From: Apilactobacillus kunkeei
GTDB lineage: Bacteria > Bacillota > Bacilli > Lactobacillales > Lactobacillaceae
Assembly (NCBI RefSeq): GCF_001308195.1
Contig: NZ_JXDF01000001.1
Span: forward strand, 1 to 64,000
DNA: 64,000 bases
Direction: 5' to 3'
Numbering within the stretch: position 1 is the first letter of the stretch; the number at the start of each line of letters is the position of its first letter. The position numbers and the translations under genes were made by a program. Below, one piece after another: positions 38,500-46,558 of this stretch. The notes under the pieces are model-generated. The model ran no database searches and was not told where the DNA came from. It worked only from the letters and a program-made list of their open reading frames with translations.

Positions 38500-39072
38500 A
38501 TGTACCAAAACAAGCGGGATAAAACTAGAAAACAGATAATTAATGCATTTATGGAGTTGGTCTCAAAATATGGAATCAAGGAAGTAACTGTAAAACAAAT
38601 AGCTGAATTAGCCGGGATTTCCAGAGGGACTTTTTACCAACATTATTACGACAAGTATGCTATTTTCGATGATCAAAAACAGATGATTTTTCAGGAAATC
38701 ATCATCCAACAAAACTTATTTTTAGCAAAAAAAGAATCTGCCTTACGAGCAGATTTGTTGGAAGGTAAGTTTGTATCGAAAATATTGGATATAGTAAAGG
38801 ATAAACAAAATATTGTGGCCTTTTTATTCAATCATGATGATGAATTTAGGGTGCAGGCTAGTGATTTCTTTGAACGAATAAATCAAAAGACACTGACCAA
38901 AATTAATCCTTTGGTTACCACGAAACGAATTGAAATCATTTCAGCCGTGATTGCGACGGTTTTGATTAAGTTCATCGAACTATATATTTTTTATCCAGAT
39001 AAATACGATAAAGCCTTTATCTTAAAGGAAAGTCGAGAATTAATTCGGGTTAATGTGTTAACAATTATATAA
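38500..39072 (+). CDS. TetR/AcrR-family transcriptional regulator
   Basis: A 190-residue regulator. The N-terminal helix-turn-helix is typical: TRKQIINAFMELVSKYGIKEVTVKQIAELAGISRGTFYQHYYDKYAI. The C-terminal half resembles the TetR_C_7 (DhaS-like) group. ATG 38500 is chosen because AAAGGGTG precedes it; a start at 38470 lacks a ribosome site. Its divergent position makes aldB the first candidate target (inference). Confidence 0.88.
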   Translation: MYQNKRDKTRKQIINAFMELVSKYGIKEVTVKQIAELAGISRGTFYQHYYDKYAIFDDQKQMIFQEIIIQQNLFLAKKESALRADLLEGKFVSKILDIVKDKQNIVAFLFNHDDEFRVQASDFFERINQKTLTKINPLVTTKRIEIISAVIATVLIKFIELYIFYPDKYDKAFILKESRELIRVNVLTII

Positions 39073-39100
39073 AAAGAGACCATTACTGGTCTCTTTTTAT
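39071..39100. terminator. Bidirectional terminator
   Basis: AAAAAGAGACC and GGTCTCTTTTT flank ATTACT, between the tetR gene and the opposing YdcF-like gene. Confidence 0.88.
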
Positions 39101-40242
39101 CGTTGGATGTTTGGAATTAACCAATAGCCACTGGTTCTTAATGAATCTAAGAGGATTTTATTTACCGCTGGATCAGTTTGTTTTAATGCGTTTAGGGCGT
39201 TCGGATCATCGACAGATACTAGTTGAGAAAGACTGTATTTCCCGTTTGAAACCAGTTTGGCGGTCTCAAACAGTGTATATGCTCGACGCATATGAGATGC
39301 GCTGGAGACAATTGTTGCGTGTTTGGCGTGGTGATTGTTCAATATCTGAGTTACGTTTAAAGCGTTGCCGACGGTGTCGAGTGAACCTTGTTCGGTGATG
39401 ATACGATCACTTTCCACGCCGTGCTGAATCAACCAGTTCTTCATAACCTTGGATTCAACCTTTGGTTCAGCTGGAAGTTCACCACCGGAGACGATTATTT
39501 TGGCCTTTGGTTGTTGTTTAGCTAGCGCCAATCCTTTCTCTAGTCGTTGAACCAGCGTCTTTTGTGGTTTTCCATTGCTATCTAGGACAAATCCTAAGAT
39601 GACAATGTAGTCACTTTTACCATCTTTATTAGTGCTTTTAACGGTTTGGTTTAACTTCATATCCAATGATTTTGTGATTAATTGAGTGACCTTTTTGATT
39701 TGATCGGTTTTAGTGCTGTTCAAACGATTTAGTTTTTGAAGTGAAGAATTGAATTTTTTTGGTTGTTTGAATAGTTCATTATTCATCGCTAATTGGAGTA
39801 ATGCCTGATAGTTACTCGGATTGATATTTCTGATTCTGTTTAATACCAATTGAGCTTCCTTTGGATTTCCGTTTAACTGGTAGATGGAAGCCAATCCCAG
39901 TAGGTATTGGACGTTATTGGGGCTGATTTTTAGGGCCTTTTCAAACAACGAGATTAGTTCGTCATTGTTAGAGGAGCTGGTCACACCAACCTTTTGTGTT
40001 GTGCCGAAATTAGGTTTGTGCCAGTAGTTATACAAGATTGCTTGATTAATCGCATCAAGCTTGGATTGCATACTCTTATCATTCTTTAGGTGGTCTAAAA
40101 CGGATTTGTAAGAGAAATTGTAATTGTATTGCTTAGCCTTGGTTTCACTGCTAGCGTGCGATGTAAACTTTGGTGATAGTGCCGATTGACCCATGAATAG
40201 AAATGTCGATAGTAATAAAAGGTATTTGTGTTTTTTTAACAT
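39097..40242 (-). CDS. Secreted TPR plus YdcF/DUF218-domain protein
   Basis: A 381-residue protein. Residues 1-30 form a signal peptide (MLKKHKYLLLLSTFLF..., cleavage near SHAS). Residues about 90-165 contain TPR-like helices (LFEKALKISPNNVQYLLGLASIYQLNG). Residues about 210-375 form a DUF218/YdcF domain (YIVILGF, RLEKGLALAKQQPKAKIIVSGGE, ESKVMKNWLIQHGVESDRIITEQGS, SSASHMRRA). DUF218 proteins relate to SanA/ElyC and envelope processes; the exact reaction is unknown. GAGGAGGGG precedes the ATG. Confidence 0.8.
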   Translation of the reverse strand: MLKKHKYLLLLSTFLFMGQSALSPKFTSHASSETKAKQYNYNFSYKSVLDHLKNDKSMQSKLDAINQAILYNYWHKPNFGTTQKVGVTSSSNNDELISLFEKALKISPNNVQYLLGLASIYQLNGNPKEAQLVLNRIRNINPSNYQALLQLAMNNELFKQPKKFNSSLQKLNRLNSTKTDQIKKVTQLITKSLDMKLNQTVKSTNKDGKSDYIVILGFVLDSNGKPQKTLVQRLEKGLALAKQQPKAKIIVSGGELPAEPKVESKVMKNWLIQHGVESDRIITEQGSLDTVGNALNVTQILNNHHAKHATIVSSASHMRRAYTLFETAKLVSNGKYSLSQLVSVDDPNALNALKQTDPAVNKILLDSLRTSGYWLIPNIQR

Positions 40243-40312
40243 CCAACCCCTCCTCTGCTTTAGTAACTACAGATTAGCAGTGCGATGTTGTTTTTAAGTA
40301 AATTAAACGTAA

Positions 40313-40343
40313 AAAAAGAGTAAATTTGAAATTTACTCTTTTA
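40313..40343 (-). terminator. Terminator after the DUF1275 gene
   Basis: AAAAGAGTAAATTT and AAATTTACTCTTTT form a long, tight hairpin with T residues on the minus strand. Confidence 0.85.
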
Positions 40344-41036
40344 TAGTTGGTTTTCGTGTCGATAGATTAGGATGCAGCGAATTTGGAATACTAAAATGAT
40401 GATTAGTTCCAAACCGACAACCCAGATGGTCTTAGTATGGAAGAAAAGTGATAGGATGCTGGCCTCAAAAGCTCCGCATAGAAAACTTAAAACCAGGCCA
40501 CCGTAGTAAAGTAACTTGGTTTTGAATTCGTGTTTTTTAGTTTCCAAATACAAGAATAGGTTATTCATTGTTTTTTGAAGGTTTCCAGTACTAAACATAT
40601 TGGAGTATCCCAATCCAGACATTGTATTAAATGTTGAAAGCTGAAGGGCCGTGGTTAAAGACATTGAAGTCGTGATCATTAATTGTGGGACGTTGTATTT
40701 CAAAAAGCCCACAATTGTACAGACTGCAATTTCAATGGCCAAAATATAGACCTTCCAGTAGTTTAGTTTATGTTTATCTAGATTATGGTGAATCCAATTA
40801 GCTAATAGAATTCCGATTGAAAATGCAATCACCGGTAAAATTCTTTCTAAAAAGTGACCATAATCGAATTGTGTCAACGCTAATGCGGACAAAATTAAAT
40901 TCCCTGTTTGGGTACTTGCAAATATTCCACCATGTTCGATGTAAGTATAGGCATCAAGACAACCACCGATGGAGGTTAAGAAGAATGCCGTTGATATTTT
41001 TTCACCGAATCGGGCGGGGTGAGGTGCGTCGATAAT
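40341..41036 (-). CDS. YoaK/DUF1275 family membrane protein, apparent AUU start
   Basis: A 231-residue protein with about six membrane helices. The first ATG/GTG/TTG in frame is TTG at 40892, but the 48 codons upstream encode the conserved family N-terminus (TAFFLTSIGGCLDAYTYI, then EHGGIFASTQTGNLILSAL). The frame closes upstream at TAG; only AGA AAG GGA GTC AAC separate this stop from ATT at 41036. AAAGGGAG lies 5 bases before that ATT. I therefore call AUU as the start. The function of the family is unknown. It is divergent from the antiporter gene. Confidence 0.8.
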   Translation of the reverse strand: MIDAPHPARFGEKISTAFFLTSIGGCLDAYTYIEHGGIFASTQTGNLILSALALTQFDYGHFLERILPVIAFSIGILLANWIHHNLDKHKLNYWKVYILAIEIAVCTIVGFLKYNVPQLMITTSMSLTTALQLSTFNTMSGLGYSNMFSTGNLQKTMNNLFLYLETKKHEFKTKLLYYGGLVLSFLCGAFEASILSLFFHTKTIWVVGLELIIILVFQIRCILIYRHENQL

Positions 41037-41146
41037 GTTGACTCCCTTTCTCTAAAGTAATAAGTTATACATAAGTTATTTATAAATAGTACTACCATAT
41101 TGTTTTAAAATAAACAGAATTGTTTTATTCGGGGAGAAGGATTTAT

Positions 41147-42301
41147 TTGGATTATTTAATCGCATTGTTTTTAATGATTACATTTGCGAAATTTTTTGGA
41201 ATGATTGCTTCTAAAATTCACATTCCAGAGGTAGTCGGACAAATCATGGGTGGTGTCATTCTTGGCCCATCCGTACTAGGATTGATTCACCGACAGGATA
41301 TTGTAATTGCACTAGCTTCATTGGGGGCTGCACTATTGATGTTTGGTGCCGGTCTAACTTGTGATATCGACAGATTGAAGAAGTATTTTGGTCCAGGTGT
41401 CATCGTGGCACTGTTTGGGGTAGTGTTTCCGGTCGGATCAATTTATCTAATCTGTAGATACTTCCAACTTTCGATTATTGAAAGTGCCTTTATCGGAATC
41501 GTGTTCGCGGCAACATCAGTGTCCATCTCAGTTGCCGTCTTAGAAGAAATGCATGAATTGAAATCCGCAGCTGGAATTACGATTTTAGCCGCAGCCGTAG
41601 CCGATGATATTATTTCAATCGTCTTGCTAAGTGTCTCTATTCCTATTTTAGGAGTGGGCCGTGGCCACGGTGATTCAGATGCATTATTCCTAATTATTTT
41701 ACAAATTGTATTTTTCTTATTCTTATGGCTTTGCTATAAGATTGTAACTTTATTAATCAACATTTTGGATGTTGATCCTGCTAAGGCAGGGGTATATTCA
41801 TTCCTATTGTGCCTATTCTTAGCTGGAACTGCCGAAATGGTCAGATTAAGTGCCGTCACAGGTGCTTTCTTCGCTGGCCTAATCATCAGTCAGACTAAGT
41901 TTAAAAAGGTACTAATGTCTAGGTTAAAGAGCCTAGGAACATTGCTGCCAATTCCAATCTTCTTTGTAAGTATTGGTGTTGATATGCAAGTTAACGGAAT
42001 CTACAAGCACTTATTGATGTTTATAATCCTAACTGTGCTAGCGGTGGTTACTAAGTTCTTAGGTGCCTTTATCGGTGCCAAACTTAGCCGAATCGACTTA
42101 GCAAACTCCGTGGAAATCGGGGCAGGGATGATTAGTCGAGGAGAAGTCGGAATTGTTATCGCACAAGCTGGATTGGGCAGTCATTTTATTTCAACTAGCT
42201 ATTATTCAACATTGATTGCTGTAATAGTTGTGACAACAATCTTAGCTCCACTAATTTTAAAACCAGTCGTATTATGGAAACGCAAAAGAGAGTCAGTATA
42301 A
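41147..42301 (+). CDS. Cation:proton antiporter, CPA2/KefB-like
   Basis: A 384-residue membrane transporter with about 12 helices. Motifs of the CPA2 family are clear: IPEVVGQIMGGVILGPSVLG near the start, AAAVADDIISIVLLS with its double Asp in the transport site, and GAGMISRGEVGIVIAQAG. It lacks the C-terminal RCK/TrkA domain of KefB. The ion is Na+ or K+, not resolvable. TTG at 41147 follows GGGGAGAAGG; starting at TTG 41120 would include that site. A paralogue is encoded at 46556-47695. Confidence 0.88.
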   Translation: MDYLIALFLMITFAKFFGMIASKIHIPEVVGQIMGGVILGPSVLGLIHRQDIVIALASLGAALLMFGAGLTCDIDRLKKYFGPGVIVALFGVVFPVGSIYLICRYFQLSIIESAFIGIVFAATSVSISVAVLEEMHELKSAAGITILAAAVADDIISIVLLSVSIPILGVGRGHGDSDALFLIILQIVFFLFLWLCYKIVTLLINILDVDPAKAGVYSFLLCLFLAGTAEMVRLSAVTGAFFAGLIISQTKFKKVLMSRLKSLGTLLPIPIFFVSIGVDMQVNGIYKHLLMFIILTVLAVVTKFLGAFIGAKLSRIDLANSVEIGAGMISRGEVGIVIAQAGLGSHFISTSYYSTLIAVIVVTTILAPLILKPVVLWKRKRESV

Positions 42302-42318
42302 GCTGACCCTCTTTTTTT
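42284..42318. terminator. Terminator after the antiporter gene
   Basis: AAAAGAGAGTCAG and CTGACCCTCTTTT form a hairpin followed by T residues. The opposing miniprotein gene ends inside it, so it may act in both directions. Confidence 0.8.
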
Positions 42319-42574
42319 ATGGAATATAAGATATTAATACCAGGATTAAATCGATAATAACAACGGTCACAATCGCACAAATAAAAGCTAGTAGTGGTAG
42401 GAATCTTTCATCACCAAACCGACTCATGTGGCGGACGTTTCTATCAAAGGAATTTGTAAATCGTTTATATGATTTTTTTAGATCTCTTTTTAGTTGAGCA
42501 GTGATAAGACGACAGTACTTACATTTGATTTGATTGAAGAATAAATTACCGCAAATCGGACACTTTAAATGAAT
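42317..42574 (-). CDS. Zinc-ribbon plus membrane-helix miniprotein, apparent AUU/AUC start
   Basis: A gene without any ATG/GTG/TTG start. The frame opens after TGA and runs past AAGGAGGAG to ATC ATC ATT. From the ATT it encodes 85 residues: CPIC and CKYC (C5, C8, C18, C21) form a zinc ribbon, a basic helix (LKRDLKKSYKRF) follows, and one membrane helix (about 60-84, LLAFICAIVTVVIIDLILVL) sits at the very end. The strong Shine-Dalgarno, the Cys pairs and the TAA inside a terminator support a real gene. The exact start may be either ATC or the ATT. The function is unknown. Confidence 0.7.
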   Translation of the reverse strand: MHLKCPICGNLFFNQIKCKYCRLITAQLKRDLKKSYKRFTNSFDRNVRHMSRFGDERFLPLLAFICAIVTVVIIDLILVLISYIP

Positions 42575-43044
42575 GATGATTAACTCCTCCTTATTGATTT
42601 TTCACTATTGTATCAGGGGTTCTAACGGAAATAAATTTAGTGAAAAACTTAAAAATAAACACAGAGTTCATAAATATTCATTTAAGTATCGATATTGATG
42701 AATTATTGGACACAAAGTAAAAATAAAAAAATTATAGATTGATGATAAGTTAGTAAAATCACAAATGCTTTTGGATGGCATGTGTCAAAATGTGTTAAAT
42801 TCTTTTGTTTCTTATAAACATGAACATTTGTATCTAAAAAATGACATAGATGCAATTTGTTCAAAATGGATAATCACAAAACCCCTTTGAAAATACGATA
42901 AATATTTAACTTCCTAAGTTATTCATTAACATGAAATTATTTATATATACGCATTCATCGATAGACTTTAAACAAACGTTATAATATTATTACTTTATTG
43001 CAATTATATTTTAATTTTGTTACATAAATTAGGGGGATTTTGAT
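42575..43044. other. AT-rich gap, no gene seen
   Basis: Apart from the miniprotein's ribosome site, I see no ORF with a ribosome site in this 470-base gap. A TATAAT at 42980-42985 and AGGGGG before the ATG at 43045 probably serve the downstream surface protein gene. The long leader could hold regulation that I cannot identify. Confidence 0.5.
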
Positions 43045-43809
43045 ATGAAAATCAAAAAGTCATTTCTTGCCATTTTGGCAGTATTCACACTTTTTGCTGC
43101 TAGTGCATCAACTTCTGTCAGCGCCTTTACATCAGTAGAAGCAAACGCTGCTACTCATCATAAAGACACTAAGAAGCACAAGAAAGCAAAGAAGTCTTCA
43201 AAGAAACACAAGAAGGCAACAAAGAAGAGTAAAAAGAAGGCTACTAAAAAGCATTCAAAGAAAAAAGTAACCAAGAAGAAACCAACTAAGAAGGCAGTTA
43301 AGAAGCATGTTGTAAAGAAGCCTGATGGACCTACTCCAATTACTTACAAGAACCCAACTATTACTATCAACCCAACAGGTGATAATTCTCTTAAGGTTGA
43401 ATACACTAATAAGCAATACAAGTCATACAATGATCAACTTATTAGTGATGATAGCAATGATAGTGATGCACCAAATAAACTAACATTAAAGGGTATTACT
43501 TACTATAACTTAACGAATAGTCAATATCATACTGCAATGACATTTACTTTCTTAGTTCAAAACCCAGATAGTTCATCAGACCACTCATACTTTATTAGTG
43601 ATAATGACAGTACTTATATATCATCAAACAATGTTGATAAGAAACTTTACCCATCATGGAGTGGATACGCAATGGATGTTCCAGCAAACAGTCAACAAGT
43701 GGTTGACCTAACTTTCGTTGGAACTGATGATTCAACTCCAGCTGACTTTAGTTCATTCACATTTAACTACACACCTGATAACACTATTGCTGTTAACCTT
43801 AACTTTTAA
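43045..43809 (+). CDS. Secreted Lys-rich surface protein
   Basis: A 254-residue exported protein. The signal peptide has core FLAILAVFTLFAASASTSVSA, with cleavage near ANAA (about residue 36). A strongly basic stretch at about 38-93 follows, built of KKA/KKH/KKS units. An acidic C-terminal domain of about 150 residues (TITINPTGDNSLKVEY, QQVVDLTFVG) resembles DUF4352/immunoglobulin-like folds. The basic belt could bind teichoic acid or nucleic acid at the wall (inference). It has its own terminator. Confidence 0.75.
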   Translation: MKIKKSFLAILAVFTLFAASASTSVSAFTSVEANAATHHKDTKKHKKAKKSSKKHKKATKKSKKKATKKHSKKKVTKKKPTKKAVKKHVVKKPDGPTPITYKNPTITINPTGDNSLKVEYTNKQYKSYNDQLISDDSNDSDAPNKLTLKGITYYNLTNSQYHTAMTFTFLVQNPDSSSDHSYFISDNDSTYISSNNVDKKLYPSWSGYAMDVPANSQQVVDLTFVGTDDSTPADFSSFTFNYTPDNTIAVNLNF

Positions 43810-43814
43810 CATTT

Positions 43815-43847
43815 AAAAAAGCCCACCGCTTTCGGTAGGCTTTTTTT
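43815..43847. terminator. Bidirectional terminator
   Basis: AAAAAAGCCCACCG and CGGTAGGCTTTTTTT flank CTTT, between the surface protein gene and butA. Confidence 0.85.
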
Positions 43848-43856
43848 ATTTGGTTT

Positions 43857-44630
43857 TTATGAAAATTGAATTCCACCATCAACGATAATTGATTGGCCGG
43901 TAATGTAATTTGATTTATCACTTGATAAGAATGAGACAAGGTTAGCGACGTCTTCTGGTTGTTCACCACGGCCTAAAGCAATGCTATTAATTGCATCCTT
44001 TAAAGCAGATCCCTTTTCACGACCGTCTAGTTTAGTCATTTTATCATCGATTTCGTCCCACATTGGAGTTAAAACAATACCAGGGCAGTATGAGTTTACG
44101 GTAATCTTATCCTTTGCCAATTCCTTGGCTGCAGCTTGTGTTAATCCTCTAATCGCAAACTTAGTTGCTGAGTAAACACTTAGCATTGGGAAGCCTTCGT
44201 AACCTGCGATTGAGGAAGCGTTAATGATTTTACCAGGTGTTCCTTGCTTCTTAAATTGTTTAGCAGCAGCTTGAATTCCGTATAAAGAGCCTAAAACATT
44301 GATTTCCAATAGATTGCTTGCATCCTTTTCTGAGATGTCTTCCACTGGATCAACGATAGCAATTCCGGCGTTGTTAATATAAACGTCAAGCTGGCCGAAT
44401 TCAGAAACGGCCACTTCAATGGCTTTTTGTACATCTTCTTTCTTATGGACATCACATTGAATTCCGATGGCTTGACCACCGGTATTATTAATTTCGGTCG
44501 CTACATCATTAACCTTATCTAGATGACGACCTGCGAGTGCAACGGTAAATCCATCATTGCTTAACTGTAAAGCAATTCCTTTTCCAATACCTTGACCAGC
44601 ACCTGTAATTAAAGCAACTTTTTTAACCAT
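43857..44630 (-). CDS. butA: Acetoin/diacetyl reductase (short-chain dehydrogenase)
   Basis: A 257-residue NAD(P)-dependent SDR. It has the cofactor motif [14 protein letters not shown], the catalytic S140-Y153-K157 set and [17 protein letters not shown], which is typical of ButA/BudC acetoin reductases. ATG at 44630 follows TAGGAGG; the longer frame upstream has no ribosome site. It would reduce diacetyl to acetoin and acetoin to butanediol, complementing AldB. Another SDR substrate is possible. Confidence 0.88.
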   Translation of the reverse strand: MVKKVALITGAGQGIGKGIALQLSNDGFTVALAGRHLDKVNDVATEINNTGGQAIGIQCDVHKKEDVQKAIEVAVSEFGQLDVYINNAGIAIVDPVEDISEKDASNLLEINVLGSLYGIQAAAKQFKKQGTPGKIINASSIAGYEGFPMLSVYSATKFAIRGLTQAAAKELAKDKITVNSYCPGIVLTPMWDEIDDKMTKLDGREKGSALKDAINSIALGRGEQPEDVANLVSFLSSDKSNYITGQSIIVDGGIQFS

Positions 44631-44761
44631 AATATAGAACCTCCTAGCGGATAATAAAATCATTCCACCGCTATTATAGAGCCAGTATGATAGATAAAAC
44701 AACAATTGTTAACTAAACTTATACAATAATAAACTTTTTTATAAATTTGTATATACTAGAG

Positions 44762-44790
44762 AAAAAAAGACCCTTAGTAGGGTCTTTTTA
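44762..44790 (-). terminator. Terminator after the ElaA-like gene
   Basis: AAAAAGACCC and GGGTCTTTTT flank TTAGTA. Confidence 0.85.
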
Positions 44791-45216
44791 TTAGTATTCC
44801 ATCTTAATATGATCAATTCCAGCTTCAATAAATGGTTCACTTGTAACTTTGAAGCCACCTTTTTCATAATAGCCAACTGCATGTGCTTGAGCGTCGATTT
44901 CGACTCTGGTGTTAGGGAAGTGTTCCTTGATAACCTTTAGAATATATTCCAAAAGTTCCTTACCCTTACCGGTTCCGCGGACTTGTTGGGTGGTTAAGAC
45001 ACGGCCAAATGTAACGTGGTCGTCATCTTTGAAGATTCTGGCGTACGCGGTGATGGCCTTTCCATTGGTTTCAAAAACGTGCAGTGATTGCTTGTCATTT
45101 TCATCTGGATCAGTGTAGACGATGTGTTGTTCCTCAACGAATACTTCTGATCTGACGCGGTAAATTTCGAAAAGTTCTTCTAGGGTTAGTTCTGAAAATT
45201 GTTTAGTCTTCCACAT
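44791..45216 (-). CDS. ElaA-like GNAT acetyltransferase
   Basis: A 141-residue protein of the ElaA group. ELFEIYRVRSEVFVEEQHIVYTDPDENDK and YARIFKDDDHVTFGRVLTTQQVRGTGKGKELLEY are characteristic. The substrate is unknown. ATG 45216 follows AAGGTGG; GTG 45228 lies next to that site. It is 22 bases downstream of the 45239-45754 gene and probably cotranscribed. Confidence 0.88.
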   Translation of the reverse strand: MWKTKQFSELTLEELFEIYRVRSEVFVEEQHIVYTDPDENDKQSLHVFETNGKAITAYARIFKDDDHVTFGRVLTTQQVRGTGKGKELLEYILKVIKEHFPNTRVEIDAQAHAVGYYEKGGFKVTSEPFIEAGIDHIKMEY

Positions 45217-45238
45217 GATTGATTCCACCTTTTTTTAT

Positions 45239-45754
45239 TTAAACATGTTTCCCAATATACCCACTTTCGAGAAACGGAATATAATTAAATTTTTCTAATA
45301 TTCCATTTGAGTGTCTGTACCATGAAATGCCATTAGAATCGGTAAAGAAAACTTCTGGAACCATGTGTTCATTTCCGGTGGCACTCCCGAGAGGATGTTT
45401 AAATATTTTATAAGAATTTGGTTTAAAGAATTCAAAGTATCCAAAAATATGATTGTTTCCCATTATAACTTCTTTAAGATTTTTTCCTTCTTTGTTAATT
45501 CCATGTCTACTTTGCATATTACTTCTTCCAAATAAAAACACATTGTAAATGCATTCTTCGCTACTGTTATATATTGTATACAAACCTTGACCTGGCTTTT
45601 TTTCGCTCTTTTCAAGCCATATATTTATGTGTTTAGCTTGTTTTTTTTCGATAATTTTTGTGTCTAAATGTCTATAAAATATTGTTAATATTAAGGCACT
45701 TATTGAAGATAGCGGAACAAGAATATTTATAAATATTTCCCTTAAAAGGTTAAT
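45239..45754 (-). CDS. Membrane-anchored protein of unknown function, apparent AUU start
   Basis: A minimal reading starts at TTG 45583 (114 residues), but the open frame continues 57 codons upstream to a TGA. That extension encodes an N-terminal membrane helix (ILVPLSSISALILTIFY). No ATG/GTG/TTG occurs in it. After TGA come AGT GTT ATT, and AAAAAAGGAG lies about 10 bases before the ATT at 45754. From there the product is 171 residues: one helix, then a charged linker (KIIEKKQAKHINIWLEKSEKKPG) and a Phe/Tyr/Asn-rich domain. I recognise no family. Confidence 0.65.
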   Translation of the reverse strand: MNLLREIFINILVPLSSISALILTIFYRHLDTKIIEKKQAKHINIWLEKSEKKPGQGLYTIYNSSEECIYNVFLFGRSNMQSRHGINKEGKNLKEVIMGNNHIFGYFEFFKPNSYKIFKHPLGSATGNEHMVPEVFFTDSNGISWYRHSNGILEKFNYIPFLESGYIGKHV

Positions 45755-45789
45755 AACACTTCACTCCTTTTTTCTAGTATTATATTCTT

Positions 45790-45818
45790 TTGACTATTTC
45801 ATTCAACTACGATATGAT
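45790..45818 (+). promoter_or_regulatory. Promoter of the thiT transcript
   Basis: TTGACT (45790-45795), a 17-base spacer and TATGAT (45813-45818), just upstream of the riboswitch. Confidence 0.75.
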
Positions 45819-45834
45819 TTGAGAATACAAACAT

Positions 45835-45951
45835 TAATGGGGTGCCTTAATCGGCTGAGATTATACCCAAGAACCTGATCCAGATAATGCTGGCGCTAGG
45901 GAAGATAAACGCACTTGGACTGTCCCTATCTAAATAGATAGGGACTTTTTT
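45835..45951 (+). promoter_or_regulatory. TPP (THI-box) riboswitch with terminator
   Basis: The conserved aptamer blocks are present in order: GGGGTGC, GGCTGAGAT, ACCC, GAACCTGATCCAGATAATGC and the closing TAGGGA. It is followed by a terminator, GTCCCTATCT and AGATAGGGAC (45922-45945), with TTTTTT. Thiamine pyrophosphate should switch off thiT by premature termination. Confidence 0.95.
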
Positions 45952-46015
45952 AATTAAGATGCTGTGCAGGAATACCCCATTAATGAAGTATACATATTTG
46001 AGGGGAGCTTTATTA

Positions 46016-46525
46016 ATGGATTCAAAAGTTAGCATCAAGAAAGTAACAATTTTAGCAATTATGATTGCACTAGATTTCGTTTTATCACCCATTTTTAGAA
46101 TTGAAGGAATGGCACCAATGTCATCAGTACTAAACGTAACAGCAGCGGTATTGATGGGACCTTGGTATGCACTAGTCATGGCTATCGTCTGTGCTTGCCT
46201 TAGAATGTTATTGCTAGGAATTCCACCACTAGCATTCACTGGAGCAGTCTTCGGGGCGTTTTTGGCCGGATTACTATATCTTATCTACCGTAAGAACTGG
46301 ATGGCTGTCATCGGTGAAATTATCGGAACTGGGGTATTGGGCTCACTTGCTTCATATCCTGTCATGGTTTGGTACACCGGAAGTTCTAATCAACTATTCT
46401 GGTTCGTGTTCACGCCAAAATTCTTTGGTGGTGCAATTTCAGGATCCATCATTGCATACGTTATCTTATTGAGACTTTCAAAGACTCGTCAATTTAAAGA
46501 TATTCAAAAGCTATTTTTTAAGTAA
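46016..46525 (+). CDS. thiT: Thiamine ECF transporter S component ThiT
   Basis: A 169-residue, six-helix substrate-binding subunit that works with the shared EcfAA'T module to import thiamine. ALDFVLSPIFRIEGM, ALVMAIVCACLRMLLLG and YTGSSNQLFWFVFTPKFFGG resemble ThiT. ATG 46016 follows GAGGGGAG; upstream ATGs lack a ribosome site. The TPP riboswitch confirms the vitamin. It is expressed alone and ends at a terminator. Confidence 0.95.
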   Translation: MDSKVSIKKVTILAIMIALDFVLSPIFRIEGMAPMSSVLNVTAAVLMGPWYALVMAIVCACLRMLLLGIPPLAFTGAVFGAFLAGLLYLIYRKNWMAVIGEIIGTGVLGSLASYPVMVWYTGSSNQLFWFVFTPKFFGGAISGSIIAYVILLRLSKTRQFKDIQKLFFK

Positions 46526-46528
46526 ACT

Positions 46529-46558
46529 AAAAAAAGACACCCACGGGGTGTCTTTTTA
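46529..46558. terminator. Bidirectional terminator
   Basis: AAAAAAGACACCC and GGGTGTCTTTTT flank ACG, between thiT and the opposing antiporter gene. Confidence 0.88.
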
